DNA of 64,000 bases, taken from NCBI RefSeq assembly GCF_030272615.1, contig NC_081406.1:139711361-139775360 (forward strand), in the 5' to 3' direction. The notes beneath the pieces are model-generated. The model saw nothing but the letters and a program-made list of their open reading frames with translations. It did no database searches and was not told the DNA's origin. Numbering within the stretch: position 1 is the stretch's first letter; every line of letters starts with the position of its first letter. Origin of the DNA: Cryptomeria japonica (taxonomy: Eukaryota; Streptophyta; Pinopsida; Cupressales; Cupressaceae). A program made the position numbers and the translations under genes. This document shows positions 48,140 to 59,013 of this stretch, piece by piece.

Positions 48140-48551
48140 TTTTGTCCCTCTTTGAAATGATGTTGAGACAATATTGTTTCAAAGATTAAATCAAGTCTCG
48201 ATATTTCCTTTGACGAAGATGAAAATCCTGATTGTGTGCCCCCTTAGGAGATTGATTGTGAATTTTTTGGAAAATTTGATTGAGTGATTAATCTCATGAT
48301 AATTCAATTAAATTTCTACAACTTTAGTTGATGAAAATGTTCGCTCTTTGATTACTTTGATATTCTCCATGATTTGATGATTGATAGAGTTTGATTGACC
48401 TCATGATTGATGAGGATCAATGATATAAACTTGAAGCTTTGATGATCTGATAGGATAGAGTTTGATTGACTTCATGATTGATGAACATCAATGATCTAAA
48501 CTCAAGATTGGATAGACTAGATGCCTAACCTTATGATGAATGAGCGTCACT
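48140..48551 (-). other. Internal 3' end of the second Tat-related element
   Basis: Minus-strand CAAAGAGGGACAAAA (polypurine tract) and upstream phrases (CTCCTAAGGGGGCA, ATTGTCTCAACATC) parallel 27961-28064 of the first Tat element. The sequence is interrupted at 48552 by a solo LTR and should continue after 52691. Confidence 0.65.
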
Positions 48552-50130
48552 TGTAGTACCCCTGCCCTAATCAATTTCTAATCTTAGTTTTATCTTAGTT
48601 AGTTTATCATAATATAATGATTATAGTCAGATGTTTGAGTTAATGCATAGCTATTGATGTGGTTTTCACACTAGTTGTATGCAAGTTGTTCAGTGTTCCT
48701 ATTTTGTGGTATTAATATCGAGCTAATGCTTTCATTAAGTTTATATATGTATGCATGTATGACTCTTAGTTGCACGAGATTTCAGGTACAATGCCGCATG
48801 AGTGCGAGGTTCATCTTCACCTGGATTTGCAGGTTTGAGTGTACCTCTTTAATCCTTAGAATTGGATTAGGTGGTCGTAAGACCCTAGTTGACCATAGTC
48901 ATTCTCAAGTGAGCATTGTTAGTCATTGTCGGTATTCCCCTTTTGGTTGGGTTTGTGAGTCGTCAGTCTGGTTGACTTTCTTGGTTTGCGTGTTTGGTGT
49001 GTATGGTTAAATTGATTAATTAGTCCGTAGTATTTAATATGATTAAATATGTGGTTGTGCATTAAAGATTAATGGACTAAATTAATCGGGATTTCATTAT
49101 GCGATTATCGTTGATATTGGATTGCTCGTCTTAAATTGGGAGCAAGTTCAATTAAATGGTTGATTTTGAATATTAAGTGTATTATGTTTATGCCTATGAA
49201 AAGAAAGATTTAATTTTAATTGAAATAGAATTAATTTAATCTTTTGGCATTTTTGAAATAGAAAGGTTAAATTTCAGTTAATTGAGAAAATCAATTTTTA
49301 ATTTGAAAGGCAAGTTTAATTTGTTGATATAGTTTAAAAGAATCATTTTTGGGAATTATTTTAAATAAAAATTTTAATTCCAAAAAAATGAAATTTTGGT
49401 CAACTCTTCCTTATAACCTAGACTTTTTGGAAATTTTGGGGGGATTGATATTTTTGGAAAAATGTTTGTTGAAAAAATATTTTTGGATGAAAATTTGGGG
49501 GTTTTGGAGGAGGAGAGATCTCTTGAGCCTGCAGGTTGGGCTCCTCACTAAATCTTTTCCAGGATTGCTATAAGAGGTAAGATTCTAGTTTATATTTTGG
49601 TTCTTTGCTTATCAGAAATTGTTTTGGATTTTGAAGAAATCTGTTTGTGGAGATTAAAAATAAATAAAAATCTCAACTATTGGGGAAAAATGATATAGTT
49701 GTGATTGTAATTCCAATCCAATCTCTTCTTGTTCTATTTCCATTTCAATTCTAGATTATGGTTGCTCTGGTTGTTTTTTTCAAAATTCAAAGATAAACTT
49801 GAGATTGGTTGTTCTTCAATGAAATTTGTTAAAATTCTAAGTTAATGCTTTCAAATTCAAGTTTTTATCAGAGATATCTACCTGTTGGTTGATATATGAA
49901 TGTTAATCAATCTTTTTTAGCCAATATGTTGTTGGTTTTGGAGAAATTTTCCCCTTTCCTGATCTGGGTATTTTTAAAAAAAGATTGCAAATGGGTGAAT
50001 AAAAATAAAAATAAAAAATTATTTATTTCAGTCTCTGTGAGACTGTGTTTGTTTGTTTTTCTGTGTATGAATTTTACTAACAACAAATTTAAAAAAAAAA
50101 AAAAAAGATTAAATGATTGTTAGGGAGCTG

Positions 50131-50293
50131 CGTATCCCATTGGGATAGCAGCGTACCCCAAGGGGTGTTGTGTGCTTCCCTTTGGGAACAGCAGCGCTCC
50201 CTTTGGGGAATGTTGCGTGCTCCCTTGGGAAGCAGCGCTTCCCCTTTGGGGGCTGCGTGAGCTTCCCATGGGGACCACGTGGGGTCCATGTGG
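50131..50293. repeat. GC-rich hairpin array in the solo LTR
   Basis: About eight short palindromes such as TATCCCATTGGGATA, ACCCCAAGGGGT, TTCCCTTTGGGAA and CTCCCTTGGGAAG occur every 20-24 bp, mostly preceded by GCAGCG or GTTGCG. A poly-A run precedes the array and a poly-T run follows it. The flanks are extremely AT-rich. Confidence 0.88.
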
Positions 50294-50391
50294 AAACCCT
50301 CCCCCCTTTTTTTTTAATTTGTATTTTTTTTTAGTAAAAAATAAATAAATTAATTAATAAATAAATTTATTAGTTTAAAAGTCCTCTTTTT

Positions 50392-50400
50392 TATATAAAG
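50392..50400 (+). promoter_or_regulatory. Candidate TATA box of the solo LTR
   Basis: TATATAAAG lies about 100 bp after the hairpin array and is preceded by AAAGTCCTCTTTT, echoing the AAAGGACTCTTTT near the LARD TATA box. Confidence 0.5.
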
Positions 50401-52959
50401 TGATTAATCAATTATTAATTAATATTAATATATATTTATTAGTGGGAATAAATGTATATATGCTGATGAATATTTAATTAGATTATTATGCAAGATTTAA
50501 TACTGATTGTGTATATTTTGGGAAGATGAAATATTGTTATATTGGAAAAAATTTTGAGATAAAACATACTTTATTCAAGAATATATATTGTTTGAAGATT
50601 TTAATGATATAGGCCATCTGGAAATGTTAGAAATGAATATTTAACCCTTGGACATTATGAATTTAAATGATGTACTTTTGGAAATTTAATTAAGTATCAT
50701 TTGGGAAAATTGTTTAGTTACTGATATTCTCATTTAGTAAAATGAATGGTTAATTTATATTTTTCCTCTATTTGAGAAATAGACAATGGTACTATTGCAA
50801 ATTGTGATATTGTATTCACCTTGCAATGATGATTTCCTGCTAGTGTATTTTTGGAAACATAGATCATGTAGAAAACTTGATCGACTTTTAATGTTTAGAT
50901 CAATTCGGAAAAGATTGCATTTGCTGAATGTTACCTATGCAAGTTTAATTTTTGTATTCGCTTTTGCTTATGTAATGGCAAGTCGTGCTTTGTTTGATAG
51001 GTCCCTATCATATGGATTGATTTGGGGAGCTTGTTTCAGTCCTCGGTTCCGAGTTGACTGTTGTTTTGTTGTGGTGTCGTATTTGGTCATATTCTCTATG
51101 TGGGTGTCGAATGATGATTCGTGGTCGACCTTAGTCGGTCAGGTCTCTAGTTAGAGTACCGTCTGTCAATGCACCTCGTATGAAGTCATGTTTGACCAAG
51201 TGGTGGATTTCTCTATTTGAACTCCGATCGTCTGACCATGTGTATTCCTTGTTTTTTTTGAGTTCGTCTGAATATAGTCTAGTGTCGTATGGGAAAGTGG
51301 CTTTCGATTGGGGGCCGCGCCTAAAGTGGCTGTTGGGTAACCCATCGAAAGTGAGTCTAATAAGTGATAACCTATCAGTAGATTAGGATGTAATCTCTAA
51401 GTAAGATAAATGTGCCTCACACATGGGATGAGTGCTAACATAGACCCGACATGTTGTGAGAAGGCCTGTAATGGCAATCCATCATCCTTGTCTTCACGAG
51501 AGGATGTGTGGGTCCACATGAGGCTTGGATGGGCCGGAGGCTCGGATTAGGTTGCCAGGGTAACCCAATGTATGGGGTCGGGACCTATGAAGACCTGCCA
51601 TGGTAACCATACCAGGTTGTGTGATGACACTTGTCCCTACGTTCGCTAGTGTGTTGTCATTTTTGTCCTGTTAGGAGCCCGTTTGTGGGTCGCCCTATTG
51701 TCTTTACCCTTGTGAGTACTCAGTTTCATGTTAGACCTTGGGTGGTGATGACTCAGTTTTGTGGATGCTCCAATGGACCTTTGTACTAGCTTTGATTATG
51801 TTCAACTGGATCCTTTTCTTTTTAGGGATCGTTTATGTATTAATTGATCGATGTGGTCATTTTTATATTGTTTATGTTTCGCCTTGATGGCAGGATTGTA
51901 TTCCTAACTTTATTAATTATCAGAGGGGTCTTGCAGTTGAGCAGACCCAGAGATGTAGCCCTTTAGGGGTGAACTCCGAGATCATTATGGTGTTATGTGA
52001 TGTTATTCTCTTATGTTTCCCTTATTCAACTTTATCATGTATGAATAGCTTATGTTAGAATGTATAAGTGGATAAGATGGAATCAACTTTAAATGCTTAT
52101 ATGCAGTTCTTTCTTGAATGCCATTTTGATCAAATGCATAAGTGGTTTAGATGAGATTTATCATAGATGCATGTATGCAATCATCTTTTAAATGCAATAA
52201 ATTGGAATATGAAAGAATGTAACTTAGAGTAATGGAATATATTCAGTTGTTGTTAAGGAAATTAAGTATTCTTGGAAAGATCTCATATGTTTATGATGAA
52301 ATTCTAGTGTGTTAGAATATTAGATGTATGGCTTGTATTTTTATGAAAAGCTTGAATGAAGATTATGAAAAGATCTTAATGGATGAATCTTTGCTTGTGA
52401 TTTATATTTCCATCTTCTGAAAGAAATTATCCTGATTAAGAATTATCTCATTATTAAGATAATCAGCTTATTGGATTAATTGTGTGAGTTAAGTGAATTG
52501 TGAAATTTAAGTAATCTCATTGGGAAACTCTTTAGGTGTTAGTTGATGTCTTCCGCTATGTAATCTGAATCTTTAATATCTTGTTGTATCTTAATGTGGT
52601 GTAACTTTTAAAAAAAAAAAAAAATTATTGCACTCTATTCTTGTGTTTTGGCTTATCCCTTCGGGGTTTCCTGGTGGGGCATTTCATCACTAATATGTGG
52701 TCAAAGAGATTGATATAAATCTCAAATGAGCATAGATGATAGTTGATTGATTGATCAAAGTGATTGATTGGATCAAGAACTAGTCACATTTTGTTGATAT
52801 CATGTTGCAGGAGGATCTAGATGTATTGATTCATCCAGGGGGGAGTAGGAGGATCAGTGAGGCCTACAACATCTGAAAAGAGTGGTGCTCTTCGTCCTAG
52901 TTGACATATTGATATGAGACATTGATTTGTATCATGGGACATTGTATTTTATTGATTAT

Positions 52960-53720
52960 TTCTTTGATATCATTGTATACTTGGATTGTTTATTGTTTAT
53001 GATGATATGCAAACATGGACTCTATATGATGCTTATGATTCATGATTGAGTATACATGTTACTATGATGATGATGACCTATATGACATATATGCAGTGAT
53101 TTCATGGATGATGCTATGATGATGTTCCTTTCCTTTATGTGTTATGATGATCTATATGCCTTGATGAAATGATGATGATCTTGATGATGTGATGATAGAA
53201 TGATGTGATGATGTTTATGATTTAATTGATCTATATGATGATGAAAATGATTCTATCTATGACTTGTACGATTTATATGATGATGATGTTGTTTCTATAA
53301 TGCAATGATTTAAATGATTAAATGCAATTATATATATGGAAATGCTTATAATGATGACGTATACTAATCAATGTTTATTTATATTCCTTGATGTATATGC
53401 ATATAATGATGAAATGATGAAACAATATTATTGAAATACATTTGATTTTAATTTTTTTTTTAATGTAATATGATGGTTGTGGATGAAAATGCTTATAATG
53501 ATTAGATGATGAAATATGAATAATGATGATGTAATAATATGGTTAATGATTCTAAATGTACAAATGCAATTAAATTAACTTAATGGATAAATGATTCTAA
53601 AAAAACCAATGATAACTAGATGCGAAGATGATAATGATAAATGAATCTAATGCAACCAATAATGATATGATTAATGCAAATGACACTAATACAATCCTAA
53701 TGCAATCTAACATGATCAAT
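52960..53720. repeat. Degenerate GATGAT / TATATGATG-rich tract
   Basis: Dense ATGATG and AATGAT words over about 750 bp without a strict period, including runs like GATGATGATG. Looks like a decayed trinucleotide expansion. Confidence 0.7.
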
Positions 53721-53844
53721 GCAAAATGTTTTTGCTTGTCCAAATATACTCAATATTTATTTCAACCGTTGATCTCGAATGAAATGGGATGAAATTATTA
53801 TAATGTAGCTGACAATGAATGCTTATAATGCAGATGATAATGAA

Positions 53845-54093
53845 CTAATCCAAAATAATATAACTTAAATGATATTGCCATTCCTCGCATGCTTTCTTGT
53901 AACAGTGCTTGATTTCATCATTGACCTTTAAATGTCGTAAGAAAATACAAGAAACTTCACATAAGGATTCAAGCTGACTTGAGTGCTTCTTACATGGATT
54001 TTGATATAGCAAGTTAATACAAGCAACTTGATATAATGAATCAAGTTGACCCGAGTATTTCTTGCAGAACAGACAAGGATTATCCCTTTTCAT
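53845..54093 (-). CDS. Small Cys-rich ORF with an internal repeat, unknown
   Basis: 82 codons. Two related blocks, CKKYSGQLDSLYQVACI and CKKHSSQLESLCEVSCI, follow each other about 30 residues apart, then HLKVNDEIKHCYKKACEEW. An upstream in-frame extension adds CSESC. The duplication plus seven or more cysteines is unlikely by chance, but I do not recognise the family. It lies in the presumed interior of a Tat-like element. Confidence 0.4.
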   Translation of the reverse strand: MKRDNPCLFCKKYSGQLDSLYQVACINLLYQNPCKKHSSQLESLCEVSCIFLRHLKVNDEIKHCYKKACEEWQYHLSYIILD

Positions 54094-54834
54094 GCATGAC
54101 TCGGAACATCCTCCTTGATGTTTTGTCTATCATATCCTTAGACGAGTACATACATTACTAAGAGATAAACCATAGACAACAAACAAAGAAAATAAGCACG
54201 CCCCATCATAGCTCATCTAGTCATGGACATCATCGAGTTGCATAGGGTACATGATCAGAAAAAATCAAGATATAAACATTGAATCATGTATGTCACACAT
54301 ATATTCTCATGGTCATTAACTGATATAATCATATTGATGAATGATAATTGATAATCCTTCATTACTTGCTGGTTGAATCCTTGTATTCTGAGTTTCACAA
54401 TTATGTTGTTACAAATGTCTTGATCTTTGTTGCCTCGTTGTTTGTCATCTGTTTCAAAATCCTAGGTGTTGTTTGGTTTTTCTAAGTTTTTGAATGTTTT
54501 TGGATTTTTCTAAGCTTTTAAAGATGCCCTTAGAAAAAGGTTTTAGGATTTTTCCCCCAGTGGAAATAATCTTTATGATGGATGTACAAAGGATGATCCA
54601 AACCATGGTGGGATAAAATGTTGATATGATTGATTATGATAAAATCCAAGACAGTGACTATGATAAGTATGTCCAAGATTTATAATTGTTGATAAGATGC
54701 ATATTTCCTACTAATGGTTCAAAGCAATGGATGTGAAAGATGAAATGAATATGCGAGGATAGATGGATGCAACAGGATGGATAGATGAGCTAGGATGGAT
54801 GGATGGGAAAAGTGATCTCATAGATGGATGAACT

Positions 54835-56028
54835 TGTTACTACTTACTAAGTTGCCATTATTCTTATGTTCAAAGTTATTCTAGCTAGTTACTACTACCA
54901 AATTATTCTGTCGGTATGCAAAGAACAGTCGGTTATAGATGAAACTAGTCTTAGAGCCTAGTATACACCGAGTTGTCTACCGAGTAACACTCTATGTCTA
55001 CCGAGCAGAAAGAATGATATACCGAGTGAACACACACCGAGTGAAACGTGTTACTAGATTCATTGAACCTAGACATATATGGGAAACATGTTACAAAGAT
55101 CGAGGAACAAGTAACCGTTATCACATTGGAAATTACACTTAAAGATTGTGTATGATTTTAAGGTCATCTAACCAATGAAATATTTGTGTATGGTTATTCA
55201 TTCGAGAAATCATGTTTGTAAGATTGAAGCATGAGCCAGATCATCGACATAAGAGATCTATTTATACAGCATGAGTTAAGGATTAAACATATGTGTGTGC
55301 ATGTGTGTATGAAGCAAGGCTTGTACGAAAAAGGAAAATCATGAGAAATCATAGAGTGTTATGACTATTACAGTTGATAGAGAAACACAGAGGTCACCGA
55401 GAAGGATTTCAGAGAACAGTCAAGGAATAGAGTAAACAAAAGGGTTTACCGAGTTAATCTATGGATTACTGAGGTATGCTATAAGCAAGGTAATCTCATT
55501 TTGAGCACATAGAATTTGCTATAACATTCCAGATGTAAAGTTGCGGATATTTTGTAAATATTTTGATTGTAATATTTTAAGTTGTAAGAGAAACCTCTAA
55601 TAGGGTAAGAGACTCTAACTAAGTCTATAAATTGTAAAGCCTCTAACCAGGTGCAACATTTAGAATAAGTGTTGTAAAATCCTTTAGCAAGGTAGATCTA
55701 ACAGATCTTGATACTCCTAACAGGGTAAGCTATCAGAAATAACTAAACATGTAGCTCTAACCAAGCAACCTTTATTATTGCAGTAGTGAAGTTGTGGGTG
55801 CCATCCCCACCGCAATTTTTCTCTCTAAACAAGAGTTTCTACGTAACCAAAATATATGTGTTATGGACTGAATCATGTATGATTGTTATTTATTTGTTTT
55901 AGCTTTATGTTATGTTACAACAGTTTTTGGTTTATGCATAACTGTGAAGATATTGTTGATAAAAGGATTTGAAGTACTGATTCACCCCTCCCCTCTCAGT
56001 ACATTAGCTTTCCATATTGGGCCTAGCA
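54835..56028 (+). repeat. 5' LTR of the Copia-like element
   Basis: Near identical to 62726-63918 with scattered substitutions. ACCGAG words are frequent in the first part. A TATAAATT lies at about 55627. The end contains GATTCACCCCTCCCCTCTCAG. Confidence 0.93.
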
Positions 56029-56029
56029 A

Positions 56030-56045
56030 TTGGTATCAAAACGAG
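56030..56045 (+). other. Primer-binding site of the Copia-like element
   Basis: TTGGTATCAAAACGAG starts 2 bases after the LTR end and resembles the initiator-Met site with mismatches. Confidence 0.75.
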
Positions 56046-56606
56046 AATCTTAGAAAAGGGTTTAAATGCCTGAAGACAAAGATCTTATCAATGGAAGGCT
56101 ATAAACAATCTCAGAGAATTGTGTATCTACAAGAAGAGTTGGATCATGCTAATCAAGTGATTGCAGACATGCAAAGACAAATGCAAAAATCTCTAAAAGT
56201 TAGAAGAAGATTGTCTGATGATTTGCAGGACTCTCAAGAGCTGGTGGAACAAATTGAAACGTCATCTGAGAATAGTATATCTGAAGAGACTGAAGAAATG
56301 ATTGGAGTATTGAAAGAAAAGAACAAAGCACTGGCTAATCAACTAAAAGCAATGAAAAGAGAACATGAACATTTCAGCACACAGATGACTGAAAAATCTT
56401 GATGCATTGAGGACATCCGAGGATAAAGTAAGAGATCTAGAAAGAGAGAAACAACAACTTGAAGCATTAGTACCTGAAAAGAATAATGAAAACATAAGGT
56501 TGATTGGGATTCAACAAAATCTATCAGATCAACTAGGTTATGCACATCATGAAGCAAATCTGAAAGATGATGAGAATCAAGCATTGAAACTTGAAGTATC
56601 AAGGTT

Positions 56607-57653
56607 TGTTAGGTCCTGGAGATAACTGAGAGGGGGGGGTGAATCAATTGTCAAATAAATTCAAACCAAAAACTTATTAACCAACTTAATGCTTAATACC
56701 GGTAAACCAATTAAGTATGTCGGTAGACAATGTTAACAGTAAATTGCTATACCGGTAAGGATTAATGCATGAAACATAAACATAAAGTCATCCACAACAC
56801 ATGACACCAATATTTGTACATAGAAACCCTGTAAGGGGAAAAACCATGGTGGGCAACCTTACCCACAATCAGATGATACTACTGCAGATAGTAAGTGTAC
56901 ATAAATGGGGTCTGGACATGCAGAAAGGCCAATAGCCTAGAGCTCACTGCTCAATCACAAAATGGGAATCACACTAACTACAGTTGGATGGTTAAATCCA
57001 ATAAGAATGTACTACACAAAATAGCATCTTCATATGTTGGATTCAGTACCGGTGTAATGTTGATATGCTTCTACAAAAACCTAACTTCACCTTCAAATGA
57101 TGTCTTCGTGTATATCCCTACTTGATCTCGCATATACCTTCACTTAATTCTTTTTCGCATTCCACACTTGATCTTACAAATAAGATCTTACATTTATACC
57201 ATACCCTAAGACCAATTTAAGTAGGTCAGCTCTACAAGATATTACAATAAAAACATTTTACAAACAATATAATATCCGATGCAATAACCGATTAAACATG
57301 TCGGCATAATGCATTTACAACAATAATAAATCATCTCCATGGCGTGCCATGCTGATCTAGAAAAGATAAACCTGCCGGTGTAACCCTAAATAACCTAGAC
57401 CTATTTGCCTGTAAAAGCAAATATGCAAATATGAATATACCAATGATTAATTCTTCAAAACAAAGTGTCCACACAATGTCTTCGATATTTCCAAGTGTCT
57501 TCCATATCATTCCAGGTACTGGTGAACAATATATCCTGCCGGTGAACCATATACCAGTAATTGTTGCACAGTTTACTTGCTTGCCAGTGAATGTTGCTGG
57601 ATCTTCAGAGTATGTGTTGACATCAATGAAAAAACCATACCAAAATACCAACA
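56607..57653 (-). mobile_element. Solo LTR (1047 bp), minus orientation, inside gag
   Basis: TGTTAGGTCC...ATACCAACA is bounded by AGGTT (56602-56606 and 57654-57658). On the minus strand it starts TGTTGGTATTTTGGTATGG and ends with GATTCACCCCCCCC, CTCTCAG and CCTAACA, matching the end of the host element's LTR. It therefore belongs to a related Copia group and lies in reverse. No interior is left. Confidence 0.9.
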
Positions 57654-57885
57654 AGGTTGACCAATGAACTTGAGATAGAGAAGAAATCCAAGGAAACATT
57701 GAAGAAGAGTTATGAAGCATCAAAGATGTTGGATGAACAATTGAACACAAGAAGACCCAACAAAGATGCAGGACTCGATTACAAAGGAAAAGACTCTACC
57801 GAGAAGGGAATCCACACTACCGAGAGAGGAGAATCATCAAAGCAAGCTGGAAACAAGAAGCACATCAAAAGAAAGAAGCCCATTT

Positions 57886-58351
57886 GCAACTACTGTGGAA
57901 ATCAAGGTCATACTGCTAACATGTGCCAATTCAGAAAAGGTAAGCAATAGAATGTCACTAAGTCTAATGGTTATTGTTACAATTGCAATAAATATGGTCA
58001 CACATTTGACCAATGTAGGATTGTAAGAAGGAAAAATTCAAAGGGTTTTGTAAAAATTGTAATAGATATGGACATAGTACCGAGAAGTGTTGGTTTAAGC
58101 AAAAGAACTATATGTGGTATGCACACCGAGAAAATACTAGAGGCTACCGAACTCACACAAATCCTTATTGACAATATTCTACAGTACCATGGGATTACAA
58201 TACAAGGATATGGTGTGAATGTTGTGGAAGATATGGACACATAAGTGCCAACTTTTTTATAAGGTTTGGAATGAACAACCGAAGATCATGGAAAAATCAT
58301 GGTATGGCTTGTTTTCATTGTCACGAAGTTGGACACTTGGTTGGAGATTGC
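57886..58351 (+). other. Cluster of five CCHC-type zinc knuckles
   Basis: CNYCGNQGHTANMC (57886-57927), CYNCNKYGHTFDQC (57975-58016), CKNCNRYGHSTEKC (58049-58090), CECCGRYGHISANF (58214-58255, last Cys changed to Phe) and CFHCHEVGHLVGDC (58310-58351). CX2CX4HX4C is the retroviral nucleocapsid motif that binds RNA. Five copies is unusually many. Frames differ between some copies because of decay. Confidence 0.85.
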
Positions 58352-58480
58352 AGAGATCAACCTAGAGGAGACACTGAAGAAATAAAAGACAAATTACAGA
58401 TGATTTGGAGAAAGAAGGAAATTATGTCAAATCTAGAAATCACCTTACCTACCGAGTTAGGTGTACCTATTCCAAATTAA

Positions 58481-59013
58481 TTAGTAAAGGTATGAAGGGA
58501 CTGCATTCTCTCAAGGTTCAATCTTAACAGTTCCTATTTTATTATGTACTTAATTCAAAATCTGCATAGCTAAGATGTATTAGTAAGTTTGAAATTCTAT
58601 CAAAGTATTTTGGAGCACTATACAGGAAGCTTGTCAAGTCGGTAATTGAAGGAAATCTGACTACTTGGTTAAAGCACAAAAAGGAAAGAAGGTTTAGTGG
58701 AACCGAGTGCATTTAATGTTTTTGACCTAACCTGCACGGAGCCCGATAAGGTATATTGTGTAAAAGCATTTACGTGGTCATTTTTACACTTACCAAGTTT
58801 TCAAGAGAATAGAGCAAAGTGATTCAAAGGTGATCAAACCTCCTCCGAAGCAAAATTCAAGGTATTTGCATCAATCTCAACGCATTGTTAAGCTAGTTTA
58901 CCGATCATATCAAGTGTGATTATCTATTTTACATTTTCTAAGTGTGAAGCATCTGCCGTTTGAAATTCTTCAAACCCTAAGGATCTTTTGTTTGTACTTA
59001 TCCAAAATCTGCA
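58481..59013 (+). other. Spacer between gag and the second ORF
   Basis: 533 bp without a coding frame, where protease/integrase would be expected in an autonomous Copia element. It could hold a promoter or splice site for the second ORF. I see no clear TATA box or acceptor. Confidence 0.5.

Larger units (their letters stand above)
48552..52686 (+). mobile_element. 4135-bp solo LTR with TSD TCACT
   Basis: TGTAGTACCCC...GGGGCATTTCA is bounded by TCACT on both sides (48547-48551 and 52687-52691). No internal duplication, PBS or polypurine tract was found, so it is a single LTR left by recombination. Length, TG...CA ends and layout resemble the long LTR of the LARD, but the sequence differs. Frames of 60-120 codons inside (for example 48675-49010, 50786-51154) lack domains. 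Orientation is set as plus from the TATA box. Confidence 0.85.
52692..54834. other. Non-coding sequence, probably interior of the second Tat-related element
   Basis: Continues the interrupted sequence of 48140-48551. Mostly AT-rich, with the GATGAT-rich block and a small Cys-rich minus frame listed separately. No pol domain was seen. Confidence 0.5.
56091..58480 (+). pseudogene. Gag of the Copia-like element, split by a solo LTR
   Basis: From ATG 56091 the frame encodes a long coiled coil (YLQEELDHANQVIADMQRQM and so on). A stop at 56400-56402 is bypassed by a one-base frame shift, and the coil continues to 56606. A solo LTR (56607-57653) interrupts. After removal of one TSD the frame runs straight on (LEVSR then LTNELEIEKKS). 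The C-terminal part has five knuckle motifs (57886, 57975, 58049, 58214, 58310), with stops and one more frame shift between them. Gag proteins package RNA in virus-like particles. The frame ends at TAA 58478-58480. Confidence 0.85.

Noticed and set aside
50089-50289. Minus frame with a repetitive, Trp-containing product
   Set aside because: It is a translation of the GC-rich hairpin array; period and palindromes explain it.
48552-52686. Possible host genes in the 4-kb segment (frames at 48675-49010 and 50786-51154)
   Set aside because: Frames are short, without motifs or splice structure, and lie inside a TSD-bounded solo LTR.
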